Origin: Gordius sp. MW1 | Taxonomy: Eukaryota > Nematomorpha > Gordioida > Gordea > Gordiidae | Direction: 5' to 3' | NCBI GenBank assembly: GCA_964036665.1 | Contig: OZ038533.1 | Span: forward strand, 17,418,575-17,482,574 | Length of the DNA stretch: 64,000 bases | Part shown: positions 12,501 through 27,500 of the stretch, in pieces | Layout: each line of letters starts with the position of its first letter | Numbering within the stretch: position 1 is the stretch's first letter | The notes under the pieces: model-generated | Told to the model about the DNA's origin: nothing | What the model saw: the letters and a program-made list of their open reading frames with translations, nothing else | Database searches by the model: none | Made by a program: the position numbers and the translations under genes

Positions 12501-15500
12501 AATATATTGTTCTTGATAATACCCTTGATATTACGTAATAATTTCATTTGGAAATCTTTTAAAATTAGATTTTTTGAAAAAATTCATCGAACTCACAACC
12601 GTAGAAAAGGAATACGCTGCCAACGATCCAAAAAGTGTGTACATGTATGTAGTGTTCTAAAAACGGCTGGGTTTTGTTTCGTCTGTTTTTCCATGGTCGA
12701 CCTCTAGGCTTAGTCGAAAATTAAAAAACAGACGAGAGTCGACCGTTAATCTTAGTTGAACCAAAGATCGACCAAACAAAGCCCAGCCGATTTTACAGCA
12801 CCACATTTATATGAAAATGTTTGATAGGTAAGTGGGTTTGATTAGAATATTTGAAGTAGATAAACATTTCATATTTTAAAACAAAATTAATCGGGTACTA
12901 TTCATAATTTTATTTAAATAAATTGAAAGTTTATGATTTTATAAAAAATAATAAAATATATTATACAAAAAAACCTTTGAATACCTCACTCAATATTGTC
13001 ACATCCATATCACGCATTGCACATAGTATATTGATTTCAAACATAAATATAGTAAATAATTATAAATTGTAATACTATTTAGTCTTGGAAATTTGTGGAC
13101 AATGGATAAATGCTAATCATCGCGTTTTGGCTTTCATAACCTTTCTCGAAAGATTGGAACAACTGATATCAGACACTATAGAGGGACGAAAACTTAAAGA
13201 TCGTCTGCATCTTTATCAAACAGACGTAACTATTTTGTTATTTACCAATTTTTTGATTCATTCTTAAAAACGAGGGTGTTATTAATTGGCAAATTTGTTA
13301 ATAATGATTGTTAGTTTTAGTAATAGGATGTGTCTTCATAAATTTTATACTTTTATAATAATAACTTTACTAAATTTAATTATCATATAATCAGTTTTCA
13401 CACTTATTTAAGCTTACAAATAACTCAAATATCATAATAAATAACTTATTTACTTTAATTAATACCTAAATAAAATAACGATTTTTTCTTTATAAATATT
13501 TTATTCTTTTAATGTCTACAATAATTGCCTTTGATCCTTATCTCCTGTATCGACAACAATATTTATTATATAAAGAACTTTCTGGAAGGGTTTGAACTTA
13601 ATGGCTTAATGATAACCTAGTGTTGTAAAACGGCTGGGTTTTGTTTGGTCGACCTTTTGTTTTAGTCAATCAAACATAAATAGAAATCCTTGGTCGATTT
13701 ATGCTTCCAAGAAAAACAGGGCAAAAATCTTTGGTTTCTTAATGTTTAATCGACTAAAACCGTAGGTCGACCAAACAAAACCCAGCCGTTTTTACAACAC
13801 TATAAAAACCCCCAAAAATGGATTTGATAATTATTTTACTTTAAATTCATATGTATGTATATATTTGCAGCCCTCCTTGCTTCCCTTTTACCTAAACAAT
13901 CAGGGCGTTTGTACGGAATGGTTTGTCCGCATCAAAATGGCTTGCATAGGGTGGTACCATTACGTGGGCTACGACCAGCTCTGCTTAAAACACGCGAGCT
14001 TGTTCCTGATAAATCAATTAAAACCGGTTCCTGGATTTGCTAGAGGATCCAAAGAAATGCTAATAAGCATCAACTACGTGACCACCACCAACTTGAAGGT
14101 TTAACAAAACGCCTGGGTTTTGTCTGGTCGACCTTTGGTTTTAACCAAGACTAGCGGTCAATTCTGGTTTGTTTTACAAATTTCGACTAAGCCTAGTGGT
14201 CGACTAAAACCAAAGGCCGACCAAACAAAACTCAGCCGTTTCGTAGCCAGCATTGGAATTTGAGGGGGGGGGGCAATAATAATTTAGGGAGGGGCAAAAT
14301 AATCATTTTTTGATATTTTAGCCATAATTTTAAGAAATTTCAACAAATTTTTAGATTAAACACACCTTTTACGCATAAATGTAAACCCGAGTTGGTCTTA
14401 AAGAGAAAAAAAGATCGAAAAAAAAACACGTGAAAATATAATTTTTGAAGAGATAAGTAGAATAAAGGAAAATTTTTGTGTAATTGATTTGATTCAAAAT
14501 AAAATGAAATTTTGTTCTTAAGAAGGATTTTAAGTAAGTTATTAATAATATTAATATAAATGGAACCCCGACCCTCTCCCCTTTTATTAAGTGTTAAATT
14601 TTATATTGCAAAGTGTGGTATACTCAGTTGCTTTACCAATGATAATATGGTTAGGCTTTGTTTTTTTAAAAGATTTTTCTTATCAAAATGTGAAAAAATG
14701 CATGGAGCGAATTCTGATATAATATTAATACTCAATTCTTTTGAGTTTTGAAAGTATCTTACTTCAGTTTTATAACATATTAAGGCCTTATTTTAAAAAA
14801 CTTTTTTTGCTGATATTTCCATACATTTTTTTCTTTCAATTATTAAATCGAAATATCCATTTTTTATCGTTTTAATTGTTTAGGAGAAGGGGCTTGAAAA
14901 CGTTTGTAAAGCCATTTGCTGCCTCGTCGCGTCGTCCGCTACCTTGTCACGCGATCACGTGATTGTCGGATTACGCGATTGGTTGATCGCCAACCGACAT
15001 TTCTTTAAATCGGCTGCTCCGCTCCTCAATCTGACGCCATTTTTAAATTTATTCGTGGGAGGAGGGGGCGATTGTGAGGGGGCCAACATTAGCCCCTGGG
15101 ATATATTTGGCATTTCCTTACTGAGATCTAGGCAAAAGTAGGTTTTAAATGTCTTTAAATTTTAAGTATTTTTTATATTATGGCTTCAATTGAAATAATA
15201 AGATCTACGTTGCAGTTTTTGGACATATCATGCTTCCTTGTTGTTTTGACACTATAACTATTTTACAAATTTTGCGGGCTATGTATATATATAGATCACT
15301 AATTTTGGATAACAAAATTTTTTGGGGGCTATGTATATGATCATTAATTTTGAATCACAAAAATTTTATTTAGTTACGAAATGTGCATATCCCACGCCAC
15401 CCATCAGCTGTTTAGGACTTTGTCTTTGATTAACGATAAAGATCCTGACTCACATCTAACTAGCGTTTTGTCACGATTATCAATACGAAGCGATGAAAAG

Positions 15501-18500
15501 CAGCCCGATTTCAAAAAAGTGCGATTTCCAAATTTTTTTTCTTCTTCTAGTTTTCATTGTCTTAATTGCTATGCAATTCATGGGTTCTTTGGTTGTCCCT
15601 TGTCCAACTGTAATTTTTCAATAATTGCCCTGGAAACACATACGAGTTTTTAATGGCTGTGGAAGAACAGCTAATGACCGCTGATTGGCTCTAAATTTTT
15701 CAACCTCGCCCGAGCCCAAATTTCATTATTGTATGTGTGCCCGACTGATTACCTTAATACATGAATTTCTTTAGGCAACTTGCATAAGTTTTTGCTATAT
15801 ATCGGATAATTTTAAGTTTAATATTTCTTGCTACAATCGTAATTTTTTTAAAAAGACATATGTTTTAAATATTAAACGATAAATTATTTTTGCTTCAAAA
15901 AGCATGAGTTTAATTATCATTGGCTTAGGGAGGGGGTGGTTTTCGTGTTAGAACCCCTCCCATGATTTTATTTATATAATTTTTATATTGTATATTTAAT
16001 AAAAATAAATATTTGTACGAATTTTACTTTTAGTATTTTATTATTTTTACGCTATTGTCACTTTAAACTTTTAGGAAAAAAAACATTTTTATTCAAAAAA
16101 ATAGTTACAAAATAAATTTCACCTTGAAAATTTTTTAACTACCCCTTGAGGAAATCCTAGTTACGCCTATGTTAATTATGAGTGTATATTATAGGTTGGA
16201 AAAGTGGTGAAAATTCAAAGTTCCAGATCTGTTAACGAAGTTGTGGGTGTTGGGAGTGGTGGTATAAAGATATTAGAAAATAAGCGAGCTTTTGATATAA
16301 CACATTATCCCCCAGCTTATCTCACGATACACGTCTACCATTTATTCCACGAGGTTGGCAAAGTTATTATAGCCACTTTGTGTTGTAAAAACGGCTCGGT
16401 TTTGATTGGTCAACCTTGGGTTAAGGTCGAATAAAAATGATTTGGTCTGTTTTTACTAGAGTCGACCTCTAGGCTTAGTCGAAATTTCAAAAACAGACCC
16501 AGAGCGTTAGTCTTAGTTCAATCAAAGGTCGACCAAACAAAACCCAGCCGTTTTTACAACACTACGACACTCCGCAATCTTTTAAAAACTTCACCTTTTT
16601 TCCATCCATTGGTCGTCCAGAGTATGGTTTTTACAAGGCAGGATTCGTGGATTTAAATGCTTTATGTACATGGCTTTATTAGTTTTTTGTTTTTAATAAT
16701 AAATTGACATTTTTGATATTAAAAGATATGAATTGTCTTATATTGTGATATAGTGAATATTTATCTAATATTTATCTCGTGCCTAAAAAATGATATATAT
16801 TTATTATATTAGTTATCATTTTTTGTGTTTTTAATATTATTAGATTGAAGAATGTTTTTGGTGTTTGAGAGATTTTGAATCCTACGCCTCGTGGAGAAAT
16901 GAATTGTTAGCAGCTATTCAAGATAATTACGGAGAATCTAGTGCGAATACTTACAAAGGCCTTTCTTCATCTTTGGCTGGTAAATTGGATGCAAATATCG
17001 TGTGGAAACTCTTGGAAACCTATAAATCTAAACGATTTGGCCCCTGGATTAGGTTTTTATTTTTTTTGCACGAAAAAGTAAAAAAAGACAATTTTTAAAT
17101 TTGAACGTTTTTACATTTTTTAGGAAAAAAAGAAGTAAACTATCAATTTAGGGTGGAAAACATTTTAAAAGTGAAAAGCAAGTTAAGGGCTCCGTCATGT
17201 TTATGGGCCCACCCCTCGCTAGATAAAATGTCCGGAGGTCGTGTTCTGTCTTGATTGTCTATCTTGTTAATTGGTATGCAATTTATGGGCTCGTTTTTGG
17301 TTGTCCGTCTGTCCTGTCCAACTTTTAACTTTTCAATAATTGACGTGGACATTTATACGGGTTTTTAATGGTAGTGGACCTATGCTTCTGCAAAAGACTT
17401 TTATTTTGCTTTCGCATCTAGCTAATGACCTCTGAGTGGCTTTAATTTTTTCGCCCAAGCCCAAATTCCATTATTGTATATGGGCCCGACTGATTACCTT
17501 TACTAATGAATTTCTCTTGGCAACTTTTCTAGGTTGTTGCCTTAACGGATGATTGCGAAACTGGCTTATAATTCCCTGCCAATTAATGATGACCGTTCTA
17601 CTTTATCTGACCCCGGCCAAACTCCAAAATTTATTTTTATATCTTGTGCCTGCAGGTTTATATATAAATTCCTCTAAGCAATTTGTCTAAGTTGTGGCTT
17701 CATATTTCTTTTAAAGTGACTTACGTTGCATCAAAACTTCAACGACAAACTTCGTGTAGTCGAATTTAGGATAGAGCCACTATTTAAGCCCATATCTCAC
17801 AATTTTAACCTTTATTTTTTCTATATTATCTTTGTTTAAGGCCCAGAGACAAGGATCTGAAAGTGGATGTTTTAATCCATAGCTTACGTGAATCGCTAGC
17901 GAATCCCATGCTACTGGGGACCATGCTAAAAATTAATATCTACGACCCGGAATTTAACGTAAAATTTCCGAATTTCGCTCGTGCCTCGAAAGAAAGCATT
18001 TTAGAAAAGAAACGTTTAACCGATTCTAAGGGTTCTACACTGAGCCTGAGAACGGTGAAAAATGTAATACAAATATTAGCTAAGGAGAAGAGCATTTCAC
18101 CCGATGTTCAACAGTCAAGTGATCATGCTGATATCGAAAGGTTTGTAGTAGTTATGAATAATATTGTTTTTTTTCCATTTCTAAGCACCTATGAATGTTT
18201 CCAGAATTTTGATTTTTATCATAAAGACGACAGGATAAAAATAGCCTATATACATACTACTTAAATTGTGAGTAATTGCTAATATGACAAAATTTTAGTA
18301 TAAGTGTGAAATTGGAATGTGTTTAAATCGAAAACAGGATAACAATGCAGAGGTTTGATGAAATACATGAATGTCTCGTAGTAGATTGATCATTGTTTTT
18401 AGAGCATAAATAAAAATTATGAAGACATTTTGTTTAAAATAAGTATAAAAGAATGTTATAATAGTTTAATAATTTTAGAATTTAAAATTGTTTAAAGATA

Positions 18501-21500
18501 TCTTCAAACCAGGGCACTAGTTTTTTACACTTCGCTCTACAATCTTTTGAAATGCTATAATTGCTTAAAAAACTTGTAATTTTTCATTTTTTTGGATTAA
18601 AAGAATTTAGACAAGTTTGCATCCACAAATTATAATTTTATAAGCAGTTTGGTATTTTTTAGTTTTTGTCTTTTAAACAATATCTACTTTACTCGAGAAA
18701 ATGTCAAAAAACTAATAACTGATTATTTTAAAACAGCTCTGACCACTCAAATAAATTGGAAATTGCGTTATTGAATGGTGAAGATTTAACAAAGCTGGCT
18801 GTTTACCATTTCATAAGTCAAACTATTTTGGGCTCGACCGAAAAGAAAGAATTGACTGGGGATATGTTGCTTTACTTATCCAATCAAGTATTAATTATAA
18901 CAATTTTTTAGTAATAATGATTAGAATGTTTATTTTATATTTAAAATTACATATTGAAATGAATGAAATAAATATTAAAGTTAAGTATTATAAATATTTG
19001 GAAAACATTCCCATATTGCTATTGAATTTTATTTACAAAATAGTAATTTGCCGATTTTCTGTCTTATAAAAAAGGATTTGCAATTATCATGGGAAAGCTT
19101 ATTTTGCATTAGGGATTTGTAATTTGTTTCATTAATTACCTTTATTATTATTATTATTATTAAGAAATATAATTTTAAAAATAAATATAGGAGTGGGATG
19201 AGAAATGCATAGGAAAAGATTATGGCTTGCGAGTTTTTATATGCAGTTACGTCCGACAAATTCGATCTTTACCTCTCAACATAGATACTTTTACCATACA
19301 TAAACCATTTTTAAACGGTAAATTTTAAATTTTTTAAAATATTATTTTCAAATTATTTCTTTTGTTAATTGCTCGTTTTTATTAACAAAGCCGTTGGATT
19401 GGGCTCAATTGGACAAAGGACTTTATGTGGCGCTTACATAAAAACTCAAAATTTTGGCAGTTTTTCTAAATTAACTTCCCGCCAAAATTCAGCCGTCGCT
19501 GATTGGTCTATGGTTGCCTCTAATCGCTATGATTTTTGGCCGGAGTTGACCAATAGCATTCGGAGCTACGTTATTGATTTGAAATTGACTCAACCGATTG
19601 GTCAATCGGATTTAACCGAAATTAATAATTTACTGGATTCTATCGAATATGTTTATTGGTATGTTAGAAAATATTTTGACATATAAATAAAAAACATTTA
19701 ATTAAATATAAGTTTTGTAAAAAAAATTTATTTACTTATAAATACCTAGATTTTCTTTTAATTTTTAATTTAATTCTTTTTTACACTTCACATTTTTTCA
19801 GCTTAAATAAAGATAAAGCTTCGGACAGCTTAATACAGGAAAATATTTACCAAAATTTTATGGAAATACTATGTATATTTGTACCCAAGTTATTACCTCA
19901 ATTGCTTTCATCTAAAGATACCGCTGATTTTAAAGGAGTATTACCCAGAATTTTAGCCAGAGCTTTGGTTTTTGTTTTCAAAACTTATGCTGCCTTACCA
20001 GAAAACTCCAAATTAAATGTAATATTCAATTTTCTAATAAATTATAAATTAAATTCAAAAAATAAATATATTGTTATGTTTGCGTTTATAGGAAAATTCC
20101 TCCAACACTTCTGCTTTAGTCGAAGTCCTTACAAATTGGCTAGTTCTCAGTAAGATTTAAATATAACATATTTTCTATGTTTTCTGGTCACCCAAATTTT
20201 AACGCGATTTATGCTGAAAATGGGCTTCTTAAGGTTTTTTGATCGCTCTTTCTGGAACAGCCGTTAGGTCAGAAAAGTTATTATTAGGACTTTTTTACTA
20301 CAATACTTACGATTTCAATCGATTCTTAAAAAAAGTTATTAAAAGGTTAGTCATATAATTTTTTAGTGCTATTTGACTCCAATCGCACCCTATTTTATTT
20401 TGCGTTTCGTGTTGTTAACAACATTTTGACTAATTAAATAAACATCTTTTTATTGTATATTTATAACATCAAATTGATATTGTAAAGCTTCAAAAATGAA
20501 GTGACGCGTGTTTATATTGCTTCAAAATCGCGTCTTAAAACATACTCTATAAAACAAAAAGTGGCTGATTTTAAATAAAACTTTAAATTTTTTTTAGACG
20601 GGGTGAAAGAACTATGCAAATTGCGCAAGGAAGCTACGTACAATTTACCCTTCGTTGTTTATCGTTGCGTGAAAACTCTCAACCGTTATATTAATCAACC
20701 GAATTTGGAGCAAAGTTTTGACCCAGAATTTATGATTTATAAAGATCTTTACCGAGATTTTATGATTCAATTCGGCAACTACGCCTACTCTCTCAGCTTC
20801 AAAAACTTGAAAGATATTACAAAGTATTTGAATCATTAAAATGATATTTTTTTAAATTTTGAGTTTTTAAAAAATAATCTTAATATTTTTTATTACAAAG
20901 GAATGACGTTTATAATTTGAACGACTGGGCTATGGTTCAAGAAGAATGGTCTAAAGTGTTTGCGGAAAATGGATTCAATGCATCATCTCAAGTAAATGGC
21001 ATGAGTTTTAGTTTTTTTGTAAGAGTTTGGTCAATGTAACAGTTTTTAAGCTTTATTAGAAAAAGATTTAATGATATCTAAAAAACGAAAATAGTTAAAA
21101 ATAAAATGATCAAAAAGTATGGTGGTTTCTTTAAATCCATCAGGGAATAAAAATTAGTTTTTCCAATAGCTATGGTGATTAATTTTCTGAGCAAAAAACT
21201 AATAAAAATTTTCTAGTTTTTAGTCAAATCCTTAAGGCACTATATTTTCGAAATTCATTGTTTTGTAAGGCTATATGAAAATTGTTAAAAGATTAGAGTA
21301 ACTTACTACCTCTTTAATATTAAACGGCGTTTAAAACTAACTCGTGGCTTGTAATAAATTTATTGTTTTTCAGTCAAAAGGCATAATTATTATTTACGAT
21401 TATATTGATTTAATTAATTTACTCATCCTTAAAATACACCTTAGGCATTGTCTCAATTTGAAGAAGAGTTTATGGCGGTTTTCTTGACCCTGCTAAAATT

Positions 21501-24500
21501 ACCAGCGCGTGAAATGGTTTTGCAAGATGCTTTCATTGCAAAATTGTGGGCCAAATTTCAAGATTTAAACCATACTTCAAGCTCAATTCCACTTCAAGAA
21601 TTTATAGTTAAAACTGGAGGTCACTTTGAAGTTTTAGCTAAATCCCTATTTGCCCATCACAGCATCTTTTTGGACGTGTCACGGGAATTATACTTGGATG
21701 AAGAACAACGAGTAAGTTTATGAAATAATTTTAAAAATTTAACATTTTAAATTTACAAAAAAATATAGATTTTTTTATTAAATATAATTTTATCATCGAT
21801 TGTTTTTTTTTAAACTTTGAATCGCTTCATTTATTTGCAGCCGACTAAAGCATATCTGGTCATCTTTCTATCACGCCTAATCAACTTGCTCCTCCTTAAT
21901 ACGCCCGTTTTGGAGCTTCAACTAAAAGATTTACTAACTTCTATACCTCTAAAATATTTGGAAGGTATTTCATTTGATCATTTTTTCGTCTTTTGGATAT
22001 TTTATTTGTAATTTTTATATAATTTCATTTATAGTTTCTATATAATTTCTTTTACTAAATAATGAATTTTTTTCTTTTAATATTGATTAAATAGATTTCA
22101 TACCCATACTATTGTCGATATATAAAATGACGTCCGATATTTCAACACAAAACCTGTCATTCGTTGCCTTGCAGCGCTTTTGTCAAGACCCTTCCTACAG
22201 CGTCGCACTGATTTATTCTGTACTGCCTGACATATTGAATTTTGAAGATTTAAAAGGTTTTAAAACTAAATTTTTGTTTTTAAAGTATTATAAATTTAAA
22301 ATTGAAATATTCAATTGATGTTATACGGATTTGATTCATTTATTACCTTTTTATTTATTGATTTTTAGATCAAACTGCAACTTCGTCCCACGATTCTAAT
22401 GTAAGTTACAAGGAGTTGCTAAAATTTTTATTACCCCTTTTTAAACAATGTTTTTACGGTGTTTCAGTTCTGTGAGTAATAAATTAGCTAAATAATTATT
22501 GCATAACAACAACCGCTGTAAGCCGCAAGTAACTTTGCACTTTTTTATGAGGTGAAAGGTTATGTTTTTTTAACAAAAATTTTGTAATACCAAACTTTGT
22601 CATAAGATCAATCATATTATAAAGCTATCTAACAAAAGGATATATATTCCTTGTCTATTATAATGTTTAAATTCTAGTATTTCGTTCAAGTAAAAATCTA
22701 TATCGTTTAAAAATTAATAAAAAAGTTATTTACAGTGTCTTAATCAATATTTTGAATTATTTCAAACAAGATTATAAAAACCTCATTTAGGAGTGCCGCA
22801 ATTAACTTAAAAGTTTACTCCAATTTGCGCCATCTATATGCAATTTTAATTAGGATTAATTTGACTGTATATATTCGGCTATCTTTTTTAGCATGTGAGT
22901 CAAAAATGATAACATACATATAACGTTTTCGCTCTTATAAGAGCGCATTTTAATCAATGATATAATAAACAGACTATCTTTTATACAAAAAATAACCTTT
23001 TTTAAGAACAGTATTAGGCAATGCATATGCACATAAGACAAATGGATTATATCAAAATATGTGAGACAATAGTGTTCTATTTATGCTTATTGCCATAGCT
23101 TAGCCACAATGATCCGCTGGGAAGAATTGAAAAGCTTTACCGCTTGCTTAAACACGGCAACAATGCGATGGTAGAATTAATTAAGTCCTTCGTTTCGGCT
23201 CTAAGATATTTCGCCCTTCCCCTCGAACAAGCATGGATTAACGGGCTACAAATGTATCAAAATGATTTTAAACGGTAATTTACGAGGAGCGGGTGTTTAG
23301 TATTGCTTTAGTGGGGCTTAGCCAAGGGGGGGGGGCGGCTGCCCCCCTCTAGATCCAAAAATTTGTTGTAATTTAGTAAAATTATGGCCAAAATTTCAAA
23401 AAATGATCATTTTCACCTCCCTAAATCATTATTGCCCCCCTCTAATCGCAATGCTGGCTACGCCCATGCTTTAATGCCCTTTTCAACTAATTTAATATCA
23501 AATTTTGCACTTCTTTTTACGTTTGTAGTGATTGGTTAATGTAGTGTCGTAAAAACGGCTGGATTCTGTTTGGTCGACCCTTGGTTTAACTAAGACTAAT
23601 GGTCGACTGATCTGTTTTTCAAATTTCGTCTAAGCCTGTAGTGATCGATTAAGAAAAATTGACCAAACCATCTTTGGTCTGTTTAGTCGACTAAAACCAA
23701 ACACTGACCAAACAGAACTCAGCCCTTTTTACGACACTAGGTTAATGAATGGAATTCCCTAAATAAATGAATGTTATGCCTCAAACAAATCGTTTTAAAG
23801 TAACAGTAACTTAACGAGATTTTTCCTGGTTAGAATCTATAATTTTAATTATTCATTGTTGATTGCTATGAAATTTATACTCCGACACTAATAGAAATAT
23901 CCTGCTTTTTTGTCCGCTTTTGTCTTGTTAATAAAAAAATCTAACTTTTCGGTTACTTTTACTAAAAACGTTGGGTTTTAATATCGTTTTATAATACCTT
24001 AATGCATAGGAGACACTCTCACTTGGTGAAGGCCTTGGAAAATTTCGTTTTTAAAATGGTGCCAGGGGAAAAATCGGTGCATAAAAAATTGAGTTTCAAG
24101 ACCGAAGAACGCACCAAGGGTCAGCGCGAAAGGGCGCACAAATTTCACGGACTCGAAGAGATCATGATAGAACACATTAAACCGGTAAAAAATTAAACCC
24201 CTCTCACTTTATTATAGGATTTGGAAGACTTTACTATTAATTGATATGTTAATTTGTCCTCTAGGAAAAACTGTTCGATTGTAATATGATTTTTAGGCGT
24301 TTTAAATAATGACTGCTATAAGACATCTTTAGACTACCTAGACTGCTTATATAATGTGTTTCATATGGTAAAATTTGTACCATTATATCCACCATTTTGA
24401 ATTTGACAATCTCCCATGTCTTTCTGCGGTGTCCCCCAATGTTTTAACAGAAAAGTGAATTTACATTTCTCACTAGTTAGTAACAAACAATGTTAATAAA

Positions 24501-27500
24501 TGATTGTTTAATAAAATGCAGATGGCACTTAATTGCTTTAACATCACAGAATCGCACTATTTTTATTTTTATGTATTGAGTAAATGAGATATATTTTAAA
24601 ATGCTGTGTTTAATTTTTAACTAATTCAATATCTTTTCATTAACCAAAATCACTATAATCTAGATCACCTTTCCTTATTTGTGCATATTTCACGGTACAC
24701 TTATTTAACGTACATGAACAGTCTGTATGTGAAGACATCATAGAGAGAAATACAAATAAATAGCCGAGAGTTTAGGGGCTAACATGATTTTAAGTAAATT
24801 ATTTCAATTTAGGTGCCAATACTTTTATTTCGAACATAATTTAACTGCCAACCTTTTTTAAATTTAATGTTAAGTTACTATAATTGTTTAGTGATTTATA
24901 AATAATTTTTCGATTTGTATTCAAATGCCATTTCAAAATGATTCTGGATCTGAGATTCACTAATTTGACCCTTATTTTTAGTAATATTTTTCCTTGGTAT
25001 TTTGACAGGGTGTTTTTAAATTGATTTGCAGATTCAAAGAACCCTAACTTACATGGTGCATGTGACGGAACTTAGATCGAGTCAGGCAAGTACTGGCAAA
25101 AGGGATTTGGAATTTTGGAATCAATTTAGTCCAAAAATAGCTGAGATTCATGCTGAATTTGATGCGTTATTTCTGCAAATAGAGAAAATTAGAGATAAAG
25201 ATTTAGAACTCGATGTTTTGAAAGACCTTTTAGCTAGCTTGGATACTCCTTTCACTCGTACCTCCGCGGTAAGAGTGCCCAGTTTTAGTTTAGTTCAATT
25301 ATATCAGATATTGTATAAACCGGTAGTTTTAGTGTAAAATTTATTATGTTTTAAAAGTATAAGACTAAGTCGAGCTATAAAGGCATTTTTTTAATGGTTA
25401 AAAAGTTTATTTTCACGAAACAAAGTTAAGTACATAAGTGTAATACAAAAATAAAGACATATTGGTTAAATACAAAGATCTAAATTATTGGCATTTTGGG
25501 GTAATACCCTAAGTTTATTTCATATAAACATATCTAGGGCTGTAAAATTTAATTAGTTTAAAAAGTATGATGAAATTTTGAAGATCATAATAATAAGCTC
25601 ATATAGGATTGTCGTAATTAACTTACAGCGTTTCTCTATTTGTTTGAACATCTTGACTCCCCTCCCGCACACTAGTAGGAGAGAAAAGGGTGATCAATCA
25701 AAGCTTTTAAAAAAGAACGCCCTTTCCCTCTCCTTCCTTCGCCTGCAACTTACTCCCTCCCTGACCATTTACATGCCTTCGCCACTCTTACATTATGATT
25801 ATTGTTTGCCCTTTTTATATTTTTTGTTTTTCGTCTAAAATTTGTCGTTTTTTTTGCTGTTTTTTTTTAATAAGGCACTAACAATCAAAATATTTATCAA
25901 ACTATTAGGTAAAATAACCTCTTAATTTACATATTACAAATATTGGAATGTATAAATTTATTGTAAAAAATTATAGTACAAGTCAAAAAAATACAAATAC
26001 ACGTACAAATTAGTAATTAAATTAATATTTTCATTATTTAAACATGGATCAATATATTGTTTTACATGGTTAAAATAATTTTGACAATCTTCAGAACTAA
26101 TCTAAAAATATTGTATTACATATTGTATAACTATATGTGAAATTACCTGGGATTTAGAATATTCCACTTGTGACAATAAATCACTTTCATTTTGAGGTTC
26201 ACCTTTTCTTACGATAAATTTTAACTTACTGACAACCTCTTCTATTGGATTTAGAAAAGGGGAATATGGGGGCAGGTATAAGGCTTTATGCCCAAAAGCC
26301 GATAATGTATTCTTCACAATTTGTGAATGATGAAATGGAACATTATCCATTACAATTACACAATTTTGAATATTCCTATTCGCTAACTCTTGGAATATTT
26401 CTGTTAAAAAATCATTGAATTTTTAACTGTTATAAGCTCCATTTAAAATTCTATAAAGCAGGAGTTCATCCTTCATGTAAAACAATATATTGATCCATGT
26501 TTCAAAAATGTAATATTAATTACTAATTTGTACGTGTATTTGTATTTTTTTGACTTGTACTATAATTTTTTACAATAAATTTATACATTTTAATATTTGT
26601 AATATGTAAATTAAGAGGTTATTTTACCTAATAGTTTGCTAAATATTTTAATTGTTAGTGCCTTATTAAAAAAACAGCAAAAAAAAACGACAAATTTAGA
26701 CGAAAAACAAAAAATATAAAAAAGGGCAAACAATTTGGTAAGAGTGGCGAAGGCGAAGGCATGTAAATGGTCAAAAAGGGAGTAAGTTGCACGCGAAGGA
26801 AGGAGAGGGAAAGGGCATTCTTTTTTAAAAGCTTTGATTGATCACCCTTTTCTCTCCTACTAGTGTGCGGGAGGGGAGTTAAGATGTTCAAACAAATAGA
26901 GAAACGCTGTAAAATAGTATAATTAGCGCCATCTTTTGAGACTAATTTGGCTATTTATATCCTCTCCTTTAGCATGTGACTCGAAAATGATAACAGACTT
27001 ATAACCTTTTTGCTCTTATTAGAGCTCATCAGTATGTTAGTTGCTATGCAATTTATGTTATAGTTAATTTTCTATTCACATTCTAAGCGAGTTAGCTATA
27101 CATTGAATTTGTTAAAGCAAATTATTTAAAATATATTAGGTTACATCATAAAAATCAAGCTTTAATCCTTGTGGTTATTATTGTTTTTCTTTTTTTTAAT
27201 GAAAGGTATAACTTTATTGTATGTCTTATTCAATGTTAGGTGTTTGCAGAAATGTTGGAAAGATATCAAGGCCGCAAAAATAGCAAATTGCCTTTGGCAA
27301 AAGTTTGTCCCGACTTGCTTACCATAGTAAAAGATTCCAAAGTGCTCGGTGGCATCCCATTAATAACGCGCGATGACCAAGTAATATACAATTGCATAGC
27401 AATTAATAAATTAAAATTATTTTTTTAATTTTGAAATTAAATCAATGATTGCCTTTTTTACCATAATTTAGCCCCAGTTAGACTCCTAGCTTCTTAGTAG

